Shown in pieces: positions 11,356 through 21,295 of a DNA stretch of 64,000 bases. Below the pieces are notes generated by a model, which saw only the letters and a list, made by a program, of their open reading frames with translations, had not been told where the DNA came from and did no database searches. The position numbers and the translations under genes were made by a program. This DNA is from Ovis canadensis (Eukaryota; Chordata; Mammalia; Artiodactyla; Bovidae): contig NC_091263.1 in assembly GCF_042477335.2 (NCBI RefSeq), positions 68,690,501-68,754,500 on the forward strand, written 5' to 3'. How positions within the stretch are numbered: position 1 is the first letter of the stretch; each line of letters opens with the position of its first letter.

Positions 11356-11640
11356 CTATATTTGATTTTAATTTGCTTTTCTCTTATTACAAGAAGGATT
11401 ACAAGTGATGTTAAGAACCCTTCGCATTTTAGATATTTGGACATTTATATTTCCTGTCCTGTGAACTCCTCAGTCATTCTGTTACAAATATTTTCTCCCA
11501 GTGTGTGCTTTGTCCTTCAAGCATTATTTATGGTACCTAAACCAGATAGACATTTTAATCTTTTTTTTGCTTTTATAATTTGTGTTTATTCTACATTTAA
11601 AAAGATAATCTCTTTGTTTTTATTTTGGTGACTGCTCTGA

Positions 11641-12238
11641 GGCACCAGTGTAACGTTACTCTTTTACTCCTGGGAGACACCATTCTTTTGGCCCAGCCTA
11701 TGAAATAGTTCATCTTTTTGTCGCTTATTTGAAATGTAGCATGTATTAGAGACTAAGTTATATCTGTGATTCTATCCTTCTATGAATCCTCTCTCCCTGC
11801 ACTAATACCGACGGTTGTTAATTACTGTTCATAGTAGAAGAATATTTAAATAGGTGATGCTACATCTCACTTGGTTGACTAAGATTTAATGAATATTTTA
11901 AAAGATTAGTGAGTATGAAAACTGTATAGTAAAGTAGATATATCTGTATAAAATAATAAAGTAAAAGCTGAGTATACAATTTTATATACACTATAATATG
12001 CCTGTGGATGAACAAGGACTAAAATGAATTTGAAGAAATGAAGTACTTCCGTGAGAGGGTAGAAATGCAGTCTGCTCATTTTCTTTTAAAATTTTGTTTC
12101 AAGCTATCATAATGTTCTCTTACTAATAAACAAACTTCCCAGCATTCCCCAGCCATGAGAGGTTCTTTGCTCATTTTTGCCTTCACACGAGGTTGGTCCT
12201 GACCGTTCTTCACGCCTGTTTTGTACTTGTGGTTCCAG
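11641..12238. other. AT-rich CDCP1 intron 4 end
   Basis: Very AT-rich, no clear repeat name. It ends in the acceptor of exon 5 (CTTGTGGTTCCAG). Confidence 0.5.
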
Positions 12239-12460
12239 ATAAAACCTACGTGGTTGACTTGAGTAAGGAGCGAACCATGTCGCTGTCCATCGAGCCACGG
12301 CTCAGCAAACTGAAACGCGAGTTTGTCCCCGGCTGCTTCGTGTGCCTGAACTCTCGGACCTGCAGCACCAACCTCACCCTGACAGCTGGCTCCAAACACA
12401 GTATCTCCTTCCTCTGTGATGATCTCACACGCCTGTGGATCAACGCTGAGAAAACCATAA
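12239..12460 (+). CDS. CDCP1: CDCP1 exon 5, linker with proteolytic shedding site
   Basis: This exon encodes 74 residues (human about 343-416) linking the first and second CUB domains. It starts after GGTTCCAG, ends at a GTACGA donor, and is 222 nt long with phase 1 at both ends. It reads TYVVDLSKERTMSL, then the basic stretch SKLKREFVPGCF, then a Cys-rich part with FVCLNSRTCS and FLCDDLTRLW. In human CDCP1 the serine-protease cleavage at Arg368/Lys369 maps to the position of the KR-E triplet at 12313-12321. The Arg is kept here, the Lys is replaced by Glu and an extra Lys precedes the Arg. NLT is a sequon. Confidence 0.95.
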
Positions 12461-13386
12461 GTACGATCCTGCCCTGTCTCAGTGGGGTCCGCGGGGTGGG
12501 TTGTAAATAATCTGATCACCAGCAGGGCAGGGTGAGCAAGGGCAACCAGGAAGCACAGAGTGAGGTAGAGACACACCTCCTTTCAGGACCAGCAGCCTCA
12601 GTGGGGACATGCTTCCTTCAGAAGCGGGTAGCGTCCCCCATGTCCATGCTCACGTCTCCTCTGCCCAGCCTCCAGTCTCCCTCTTTTGAAGTCCTTGTAG
12701 CCTTCCCTAACCTCCCCCATCTGCACGGCCCCTGCGTCCACTCTCACTGCCTGCTTTTCTCCTCTTGCATAAGAGCAAGTCTTGAGGTCAAAAACTTTGG
12801 CTTCTTCCATTTTTTTAACCCCTTTAGTTACTAGCCATGCCAGACATGTGCTCGTCATGTAAGAAATGTTCCGTCAATGGAGAGCAGCAAAACCAAGAGG
12901 CACCTCCCTCCTGGGCAACCATCATCTCTCACATGGATGCTCTTAGGGTCTCCACTGAGGCATTAGCTGGGTCCAGGAGAGGCAAAGCAGCTAGCCCAAG
13001 GCCACCCTGATAGGAAGCAGCAGAGTTGATATGCCAGCTGAGATCTCCCCAGCTCCACTCCCTGCTCTAATCACTAAGCAGAAGTGCTTCCCCACAGACA
13101 GGGACACTAGGCAGTAGGGCTGCGTGCTGGAAAAAAATCCACTCTTGGCCCATGTGGCACTTGGCATCTAAGATATAGGTTGTCTTAGAGATGAGAACTG
13201 GCAGCAAACAAGAAGAGAAGTTTTCAACTCTGACTCCTTCCCAGAAGGTGGTCTGCCAGTTTAGTGGAGAGTAAGAAAGCGAGAGCAGGAGGTGAGCTAG
13301 GAAAGGAGCACCAGGGAGGAAGGAATGAAGGAAGAGACCAAAGGGAATAGCGAGAAAGCCTCGGGCTAACTTGAGAGCTGGAGAGG

Positions 13387-13490
13387 ATGCGCTTCGGGTT
13401 TCCTCCCAGCTGGGTACCACTGTGCACATCCAGTCTCCTCCCAGCCAGGTACCACTATGCGTTTCCGGCCTCCTCCCAGCCGAGTACCAC
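13387..13490 (+). repeat. Three-copy 35-bp minisatellite at the CDCP1 exon 6 acceptor
   Basis: Units begin at about 13387, 13421 and 13457. Each contains TCCTCCCAGC followed three to five bases later by GTACCAC, and units one and three begin ATGCG. The last unit ends 17 bp before the exon 6 acceptor AG, so the array supplies most of the upstream pyrimidine-rich region. Confidence 0.8.
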
Positions 13491-13507
13491 CCGCCCCTCT
13501 TTCACAG

Positions 13508-13888
13508 GCTGTTTGGACCCCCGGTACTGCCACAGGATGCGCTACTCGCTCCAGCTGCCACAGTTCATCTTCCAGCTGCCCGTGCAGCTGCACGACTTCA
13601 CCTGGAAGCTGCTGGTGCCCAAGGACAGGCTCAGCCTGGCGCTGGTGCCAGCCCAGAAGCTGCAGCAGCACACGCACGAGAGAGTCTGCAACACCAGCTT
13701 CAGCTACCTGGTGGCCAGCGCCGTGCCGGGCCAGAACCTTTACTTCGGCTCCTTCTGCTCTGGAGGGTCCATCGAGCAGATCCAGGTGAAGGAGAACATC
13801 TCGGTGACCCTCCGCACCTTTGCCCCCAACTTCCAACAAGAGAGCGCTAAGCAGGACCTGACTGTGTCCTTTATCCCCCACTTCAAAG
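13508..13888 (+). CDS. CDCP1: CDCP1 exon 6, second CUB domain
   Basis: This exon encodes 127 residues (human about 417-543), corresponding to the second annotated CUB domain. The acceptor is TTTCACAG and the donor GTAAGG, with phase 1 at both ends (381 nt). The peptide contains CLDPRYC, FIFQLPVQLHDF, LVPKDRLSL, QQHTHERVCNTSFSYLV and the CSGGSIEQIQV turn, all close to human. NTS and NIS sequons are visible. The 100 bp before the acceptor is an imperfect three-copy minisatellite (see the repeat at 13387-13490). The + strand here also opens long overlapping ORFs because of high GC; only the frame given by splice phase is conserved. Confidence 0.96.
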
Positions 13889-14431
13889 GTAAGGGTGTCT
13901 TTCACTCTCTCCCCATCTCCATGCTCCCTTAGCCTTTCTCGTTGGAGAATTCATTTTGCTTTTGTGATCAACTTAATTGCCGATTAGAAGAGAAAGGGGT
14001 ACCTGAGTGGGCTATTCCTCTCGCAAGATGAGGAATCCTAATCCTGATTTTACCATTAGTGTAGACAATTCCAGGAGTTAGAGATAAGTCTCTGACATCG
14101 CTCTCTGACAATCAGAGGTGATGGTTGGTAGGCAGCAGAACAAATAATCAGCTCTCGAGCCTTTTTTGGAAGCAGGCAGGGCATAAATGAGAACTAACTA
14201 TAGTCTTAAGTCCTGGATTCTTGAGGTGGTAACATAAAAATCCTTATGCAGACATGCTTATGATTCTGCTTTGACAATTCAGAATGTGGTTCAGAGGACA
14301 CAGGAAGGAAAATGGGGAGAGAGATGAATCTTTGGAGCTCTTGCATTGGGGAGCAGAGCCCTCCTGGGAGGCCAGTGCATGATCTTCTCAGGCAGTAAAT
14401 GAGGTTTAAATCAGTCACAATGGATGAACTC
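13889..14431. other. CDCP1 intron 6, 5' part, no recognised element
   Basis: Unique-looking DNA between exon 6 and the L1 insertion. Confidence 0.5.
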
Positions 14432-14446
14432 TATATGGCTGATTTT

Positions 14447-17018
14447 GTTGGGGGTTTTTTTTGCTCTTTATGTTTTTTACTTTACAACACTGTATTGGTT
14501 TTGCCATACATTGACGTGAATCCGCCACAGGTGTACATGAGTTCCCAATCCTGAATCCCCCTCCCACCACCCTCCCCATATCATCTCTCTGGGTCATCCC
14601 AGTGCACCAGCCCCAAGCATCCTGTATCCTATAACGAACCTAGACTGGTGATTTGTTTCTTACATGATAGTATACATGTTTCAATGCCATTCTCCCAAAT
14701 CATCCCACCCTCGCCCTCTCCCACAGAATCCAAAAGACTGTTCTATACATCTGGGTCTCTTTTGCTGTCTCGCCTACAGGGTTATCATTACCATCTTTCT
14801 AAATTCCATATATTGTGTGTTAGTATACTGTATTGGTGTTTTTCTTTCTGGCTTACTTTACTCTGTATAATCGGCTCCATTTTCATCCACCTCATTAGAA
14901 CTGATTCAAATGTATTCTTTTTAACGGCTGAGTAATACTCCATTGTGTATATGTACCACAGCTTTCTTATCCATTCGTCTGCTGATGGACATCTAGGTTG
15001 CTTCCATGTCCTGGCTATTACAAACAGTGGTGTGATGAACATTGGGGTACACATGTCTCTTTCAATTCTGGTTTCCTCGGTGTGCATGCCTAGCAGTGGG
15101 ATTGCTGGGTCGTATGGAAGTTCTATTTCCAGTTTTTGAAGGAATCTCCACACTGTTCTCCATAGTGGCTGTACTAGTTTGCATTCCCACCAACAGTGTA
15201 AGAGGGTTCCCTTTTCTCCACACCCTCTCCAGCATTTATTGCTTATAGACTTTTTGATTGCCGCCATTCTGACTGGCGTGAAATGGTACCTCATTGTGGT
15301 CTTGATTTGCATTTCTCTGATAATGAGTGATGTTGAGCATCTTTTCCTGTGTTTGTTAGCCATCGGTATGTCTTCTTTGGAGAAATGTCTATTTGGTTCT
15401 TTGGCCCATTTTTTGATTGGGTCATTTATTTTTCTGGAATTGGGCTGCGTAAGTTGCTTGTATATTTTTGAGATTAGTTGTTTGTCAGTTGCTTCATTTG
15501 CTATTATTTTCTCCCATTCAGAAGGCTGTCTTTTCACCTTGCTTATAGTTTCCTTTGTTGTGCAGAAGTTTCTAATTTTAATTAGATCCCATTGTTTATT
15601 TTTGCTTTTATTTCCAGTATTCAGGGAGGTGGATCATAGAGGATCCTGCTGTGATTTATGTCGGAGAGTGTTTTGCCTATGTTCTCCTCTAGGAGTTTTA
15701 TAGTTTCTGGTCTTACATTTAGATCTTTCATCCATTTTGAGTTTATTTTTGTGTATGGTGTTAGAAAGTGTTCTAGTTTCATTCTTTTCAAGTAGTTGAC
15801 CAGTTTTCCCAGCACCACTTATTAAAGAGATTGTCTTTAATTCATTGTATATTCTTGCCTCCTTTGTCGAAGATAAGGTGTCCATAGGTGTTTGGATTTA
15901 TCTCTGGGCTTTCTATTTTGTTCCATTGATCTATATTTCTGTCTTTGTGCCAGTACCATACTGTCTTGATGACTGTGGCTTTGTAGTAGAGCTTGAAGTC
16001 AGGCAGGTTGATTCCTGCAGGTTCCATTCTGCTTCCTCAAGATTGCTTTGGCTATTTGAGGTTTTTTGTATTTCCATACAAATGGTGAAATTATTTGTTC
16101 TAGCTCTGTGAAAAATACCGCTGGTAGCTTGACAGGGATTGCACTGAATCTGTAAATTGCTTGGGTAGTATACTCATTTTCACTATATTGATTCTTCCGA
16201 TCCATGAACATGGTATATTTCTCCATCTATTAGTGTCCTCTTTGATTTCTTTCATCAGTGTTTTATAGTTTTCTATATATAGGTCTTTAGTTTCTTTAGG
16301 TAGATATATTCCTAAGAATTTTATTCTTTTCATTGCAATGGTGAATGGAATTGTTTCCTTAATTTCTTTTTCTACTTTCTCATTATTAGTGTATAGGAAT
16401 GCAAGGGATTTCTGTGTGTTAATTTTATATCCTGCAACTTTACTATATTCATTGATTAGCTCTAGTTATTTTCTGGTGGAGTCTTTAGGGTTTTCTATGT
16501 AGAGGATCATGTCACCTCCAAACAGTGAGGGTTTTACTTCTTCTTTTCCAGTTTGGATTCCTTTTATTTCTTTTTCTGCTCTGATTGCTGTGGCCAAAAC
16601 TTCCAGAACTATGTTGAATAGTGGCAGTGAAAGTGGGCACCCTTGTCTTGTTCCTGACTTTAGGGGAAATGCTTTCAATGTTTCATCATTGAGGATAATG
16701 TTTGCTGTGGGTTTGTCATAAATAGCTCTTATTACATTGAGGTATGTTCCTTCTATTCCTGCTTTCTGGAGAGTTTTTATCGTAAATGGATGTTGAATTT
16801 TGTCAAAGGCTTTCTCTGATCTGTTGAGATAATCATATGGCTTCTACTTTTCAATTTGTTAATGTAGTGAATTACATTGATTGATTTGCGGATATTGAAG
16901 GAGCCTTGCATCCCTGGGATAAAGCCCATTTGGTCATGGTGTATGATCGTTTTAATGTGTTGTTGGATTCTGATTGCTAGAATTTTGTTGAGGATTTTTG
17001 CATCTATGTTCATCAGTG
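14447..17018 (-). mobile_element. 5'-truncated ruminant L1 with 15-bp target-site duplication
   Basis: The element reads antisense, with oligo-T (poly-A on its own strand) near 14453. ORF2 remnants include a Cys-rich C terminus ([18 protein letters not shown]), a [10 protein letters not shown] block at 14788-15537, and reverse-transcriptase pieces up to about 17013 (FIPGMQG, then [11 protein letters not shown]). The catalytic box normally FADD reads FGGD at 16522-16511. Frameshifts and stops break ORF2. Flanking TATATGGCTGATTTT occurs at 14432-14446 and 17019-17033, a perfect 15-bp duplication, so the insertion is a single event in CDCP1 intron 6. Confidence 0.93.
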
Positions 17019-17444
17019 TATATGGCTGATTTTGAAATTCACAGTCACTGTTACAAAGTTTTCAGTTCATTTTTAAATTGACTGAGAGTTTAATTCAGGG
17101 TTTACTCCATAGTTTTGTTCTCAGAGCCATGAGTGGGAGGGAGATGAATCTTTGGCCGGTGAGATTAAGGTCAGTCCAGGCTGTCTGGTATCTAGGTTAC
17201 CAGAGAAACTCCTTCTGGGGAGTCTTTGAAAATAAGACACACCACCCTCAGTGTGGAGGGTTGGGGTTTTATCTTTACCCGAAGGTAAGGAGTGGATTAG
17301 AGACCCTTTCAGCTTTGCCATTCTAGAATTCCTCCCAGAACCTGAAGTTTTCTAAATCTCCAAAATATAAATCAGTATATACCAGTCCCACCATGGTGCA
17401 GAGCATGAGATGAATGTTAGCTCCATTGAGGGCATATTTCTTTC

Positions 17445-17575
17445 TTTCTATTTTTAACTTTTCTGGCCATACCATGTGGCATGTGGGATTTTAGTTCCCC
17501 AACCAGGAATCAAACCTTCGTCCCTTGCATTAGAAGGTGATTCTTAACCACTTGACCACCAGGAAAGTCCTGAGG
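17445..17575 (-). mobile_element. CHR-type SINE, antisense
   Basis: TTTTCTGGCCATACCATGTG, CCAACCAGGAATCAAACC and CTTGACCACCAGGAAAGTCC are CHR blocks in reverse order. Confidence 0.8.
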
Positions 17576-17925
17576 GCATTTCTGAAAAGAACCTGAGATA
17601 ACCACCAGTTTGGCAAACTGGCCTGTTTTATGTTTGGTTGGTTTTCTCCAAAGGCCTGAGAACCTACTTGAAGACTATTCTTTTGCTGACCAATATGGTA
17701 GCCACAGACCACAGGTGGCAGTTTAAATTTAAATTAATAGTAAATGAAGTTAAAAACTCAGTTCCTCAGTCACACCAAGTACTTTCCAAGTCTTGCAACA
17801 GACACCTGTGGCTGTGACCACTCTCCTGGCCAGTGCTGATCCAGAGCTTCTCTGTCATGGCGGGATGCTCTGTGGTCTGGACTCCTCCACCTTCCTGTTC
17901 TCTCCATCTTCTTTAAAAATGATTT

Positions 17926-18222
17926 ATTTTATTTATTTTTGGTTGCACTGAGTCTTCGTTGCTGCCTGTGGGCTTCCTCTAGTTGTGGTGTGCAGGGGCT
18001 ACTCTCTGTTGGGGTGCTCGGGCTTCTCATTGAGGTGGCTTCTCTTGTTGCGGAGCACAGGCTATGGAAGCTCGGGCTTCAGCAGTTGCAGCACATGGGT
18101 TCAGTAGCGTGGCGCTTAGTCGCTCTGAGTCATGTGGAATCTTCCCGGACTAGGAATAGAACCCATGTCCCTTGCTTTGGCAGGCAGATTCTTATCCACT
18201 GTAGCACCAAGGAAGTCCTGTG
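17926..18222 (-). mobile_element. CHR-type SINE, antisense, long form
   Basis: GGTTGCACTGAGTCTTCGTT, CCTCTAGTTGTGGTGTGCAG, CTTGTTGCGGAGCACAGG and CACTGTAGCACCAAGGAAGT. It ends about 60 bp before the exon 7 acceptor. Confidence 0.82.
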
Positions 18223-18282
18223 TTCTCTCCATCGTGATTGAGTGAAACAACCTCTGAGTGGATTCTCTTCCCTTTCCTGCAG

Positions 18283-18648
18283 AAGAAAGTGTCTTCACAG
18301 TGACCCCAGACACGAAAAACAAGATCTACCTGCGGACCCCTAACTGGGACCGGGGCCTGCCGTCCCTCGCCTCGGTGTCTTGGAACATCAGCGTGCCCCG
18401 CAACCAGGTGGCTTGCCTGACCTTCCTCAAAGAGCGAACAGGTGTGGTCTGCCAAACCGGGCGTGCATTCATGATCATCCAAGAGCAGCGGGCCCATGCC
18501 GAGGAGATCTTCAGCCTGGAGGAGGAGGTGCTGCCCAAGCCAAGCTTCCGCTATCACAGCTTCTGGGTCAACATCTCCAACTGCAGCCCCATGAGTGGGA
18601 AGCAGCTAGACCTGCTTTTCTGGGTCTCGCTTACCCCAAGGACCACGG
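18283..18648 (+). CDS. CDCP1: CDCP1 exon 7, third CUB-like membrane-proximal domain
   Basis: This exon encodes 122 residues (human about 544-665), the last extracellular module before the membrane. It lies between CCTGCAG and GTAAGG, 366 nt long, with phase 1 at both ends. Motifs include GVFTVTPDT-like EESVFTV, YLRTPNWDRGLPS, WNISVPRNQVACLTF, GVVCQTGRAF, FWVNISNCSP and LLFWVSLTPRTT. NIS sequons at both ends of the module match human. The upstream intron ends with a CHR-type SINE at about 17926-18220, leaving only about 60 bp of unique sequence before the acceptor. Confidence 0.96.
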
Positions 18649-18734
18649 GTAAGGTCTTTTAGGGGTAGTGATGAACATGAAATTGGTGGCTGAAGAGTCG
18701 GGAGCAAGCCTGGAAAGCAAGTCAGAAAGCATGG

Positions 18735-19290
18735 ATTTGAGCCCTGGCTGTCCATGTATCAGTTAGCTATTGAATCAGTAACTCTGAGTAACAAACCACT
18801 CCAGAATGCAGTGGTTTAAAAACAGCTGTTTGTAATCGCTCACATGTTGGCTGGGCATTTCTGGTCTGAGCTGGGCTTATCAGATTCATTCACTCAAGCC
18901 CCTGTGGGCAGCTGCAGGTGGGCTAGAGAATTTTGTCAGTCTTGACCAAACATGCTCACATTCTGGGGCCCAGACAAGATCAGCAGAGACAACTGGGATT
19001 CCTTGGCTCTCCTCCATGTGGATTCTTACCCTCCAACCTGGGCCCCTCTCATGGCAAAGCCAGAGAGATGCAGGAGAGGCTGGGGGAGGCATGCTAGGTC
19101 GCCTGATGCTTCAGATTAGAAACTCATACCCAATCCCTGTGACAGCATTGGTTTGGTCAACCCAGATTCAAGGGGAGGACAGGTAGGCTCCACCTTTTGG
19201 TGGGAGGAGCTGCAGAATCACACCTAAAGGACATGGTTCGGGCAGAGGGGAGAATTAGGGCATTTTTTGTAGTCAATCTACTACTGATCT
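18735..19290. repeat. Ancient LTR-like mammalian repeat
   Basis: Starts TGTATCAGTTAGCTATTGAA and ACAAACCACTCCAGAATGCA, ends around AGTCAATCTACTACTG. This resembles an old mammalian MaLR/LTR-type repeat; the same family appears at 20130-20875. Family name uncertain. Confidence 0.45.
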
Positions 19291-20129
19291 CTTTCTGACA
19301 TAGAGAAAGTCTCTTTTGCCCTCTGAGCTTCCTCATCTTCCTTCTGTAGAGAACAGATGACTGTAACTACCCTGTAAAATTTTCACTGGGCTTTCAGAGT
19401 TGGTGACTCAAATGTGAGAACCTGAAAAGTGGGACACAGATGCATGACACCAGCACTTTTTATTTAGTCCAGTGAAACATCAGAATCCTTGAAGGCCCTT
19501 GGTCGTGAGCCGCAGAGCCACGATGAGGATTTTGCTTTTATGCCCAGAGTGGCAGCATCCACTGGAGGGTTTGAGGTAATCTGTGCTGGGGCCATGTTTG
19601 CACTTTATTCCAAAATAGTCACAGAGCATCCCAGAGTGTTGGAACCATGGAGATTTGTTCCCTGACCCCTTCTCTTTTTTGATGGTCAGATAGATTGTGT
19701 ATCGTCCCTGGTGGATAGATTGTGACCACCCAGGCCACACAGGTGGTCAGCAGCAGGAGAATCGACAGGGACCGGAAACCACGTGTGAAAAGCTCGCCCA
19801 CATTCTCAGATTAGCTCCTGGGTTTTTTTCTTCTCTTCCATTCATTTTCTGTCATTTATTTCTAGCCCTGTTTCTCTCTCAGTCTCACCTCTTGTTTTCT
19901 TGTTGAGCAAGCCAGAAAGTCTAAATCCCAGTTTGGTGCGGGGCTCTCTCTCTGCCTTCTTTTCTTCCTCCTTTGTACAACTGTAGGAGGACAGCACACA
20001 TGAGACAACCCTCTCCTCACTCCTCCTCTGACTTCTGACTCCCTGCTTTCTTCTACACTCTTCTCTCCTCCAACTCGGGCAGAGGATTGGGGGAGCACAG
20101 CTGGGATAGGCCAGGAGTAGCCTTTGGAG

Positions 20130-20875
20130 TAGATCTGGTAGGTCCCCCAACTCACTGCATAAAACTACCCCAGGATTTAACGGCTTAGATGGTCACCTTT
20201 TTTTTACACCCACGCTCCAGGGGTCAGGAGGACCTCCCAGGTGGCACTACTGGTAAAGAATCCATCTTCCAGGGCAGGAGAAGTAAGAGACACGGGTTCC
20301 ATTACGGGTCTGGAAGACACCCCAGAGGAGGGCATAGCAGCCCACTCCAGTACTCTTGCTTGGGAAATCCCATGGACAGAGGAGCCTGACGGGCTACAGT
20401 CCCTAAGATCGCAAAGAGTCAGACATGACTGAAGCGACTCAGCATGCAGGCATGGGTCAGGAATTCAGACAGGGTACAGCAGGTGGCTCATCTCTGTTCT
20501 AAGATATTGGGAGCCTCCGGCAGATGCCCTGAACAGCTGCGGGGAGTGGGCTGGGATGGTTCACCTTTGTTCACTTTCAAGGCTGAGGTGGGACCCGTGG
20601 GGTTTTTTTTTTCCCTCCTGGAGTCTCAACATGGCCGCTTGAGCTTCCTCACAGCATGGTGGTCTCAGCATAGTCAGACTTCTTACACGGTAGCTGGATT
20701 TTCCTCAGGAAACACAAGACGCTTCCACATTTCTAAAAGGTTAGGCGCACACCAGCTCAGCTCATATTCAAGAGGAAAGGAAGCAGATTTCCCTGAATGT
20801 GAGAGGAGCGGCATAGGCCTATGGGGAGGGAAGGAATGGATGGCGGCCATCTTTGAAGACTGTCTACTGAAGTTC
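20130..20875. repeat. Second copy of the LTR-like repeat, split by a Bov-tA SINE
   Basis: ACTGCATAAAACTACCCCAG and, at the far end, GGCGGCCATCTTTGAAGACTG match the family seen at 18735. A + strand Bov-tA SINE lies inside (20230-20453), flanked by GGGTCAGGA at 20221-20229 and 20454-20462. Confidence 0.5.
20230..20453 (+). mobile_element. Bov-tA SINE with 9-bp target-site duplication
   Basis: ACCTCCCAGGTGGCACTACT to GTCAGACATGACTGAAGCG. Direct repeats GGGTCAGGA at both ends show insertion into the older repeat. Confidence 0.88.
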
Positions 20876-20936
20876 GTCACCAGGCTAAACTAACCCCACG
20901 TCTCCTCATCTCTCTCCCTTGTGTCTCTGCTCACAG

Positions 20937-21024
20937 ACCTGACTGTCATCGTCCTTGCAGTGGTAGGAGGTGGCGCCTTACTGCTGTTTGCCCTCGGATT
21001 CATCATATGCTTCGTGAAAAAGAA
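20937..21024 (+). CDS. CDCP1: CDCP1 exon 8, transmembrane helix
   Basis: This 88-nt exon encodes the single membrane-spanning segment. It begins with the two bases completing Asp, then LTVIVLAVVGGGALLLFALG and IICFVKK, ending two bases into an Asn codon. The acceptor is GCTCACAG and the donor GTAGGT. It is the only internal exon here that is not a multiple of three, switching the frame from phase 1 to phase 2. Human CDCP1 has two cysteines (ICC) at the cytosolic end of the helix, reported to be palmitoylated; here the second is Phe (IICF). Reading on into the intron gives Lys then TAG at 21026-21028. Confidence 0.93.
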
Positions 21025-21164
21025 GTAGGTGGAATTTCTCAAACTCTTCTCCTGAGCTGACACCTTCTTATATCACACAACCCAGAGCTGTCATTAATTA
21101 CTGACTTTTTCCCCTTGCTTTCGATTGTCCCCCCCAAAGATCAATCTTAAATACTATTGCCGGG

Positions 21165-21295
21165 GGGGAATTCCCTGGAAGTCGAACAGTTAGGATTCCG
21201 AGCTTTCACTACCTCGGGCACAGGTTTGATCCCCGGTCAGGGAACTAAGATACCACAAGCTGTCTGTCATGGCCAAAAAAGGAAAATAAACGATA
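21165..21295 (+). mobile_element. CHR-type SINE
   Basis: GAATTCCCTGGAAGTCGAAC, CAGGTTTGATCCCCGGTCAG, GGAACTAAGATACCACAAGC and an A-rich tail. Confidence 0.82.

Larger units (their letters stand above)
10520..11640 (-). mobile_element. Ancient L1 fragment with two nested SINEs
   Basis: AT-rich sequence reading as old L1 3' region in antisense (AAAAATTCAAACATCACAG; TTTTTAACTGCTGTGTAATA TTCC). It is interrupted by a Bov-tA at about 10638-10850 (antisense) and a CHR-type SINE at about 11180-11355 (antisense). Family-level assignment is uncertain. Confidence 0.55.

Noticed and set aside
14312-17155. Similar 20-mers (GAGATGAATCTTTGG) on either side of the L1
   Set aside because: Short and not placed at the insertion junctions; the true duplication is the 15-bp TATATGGCTGATTTT. 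Probably chance.
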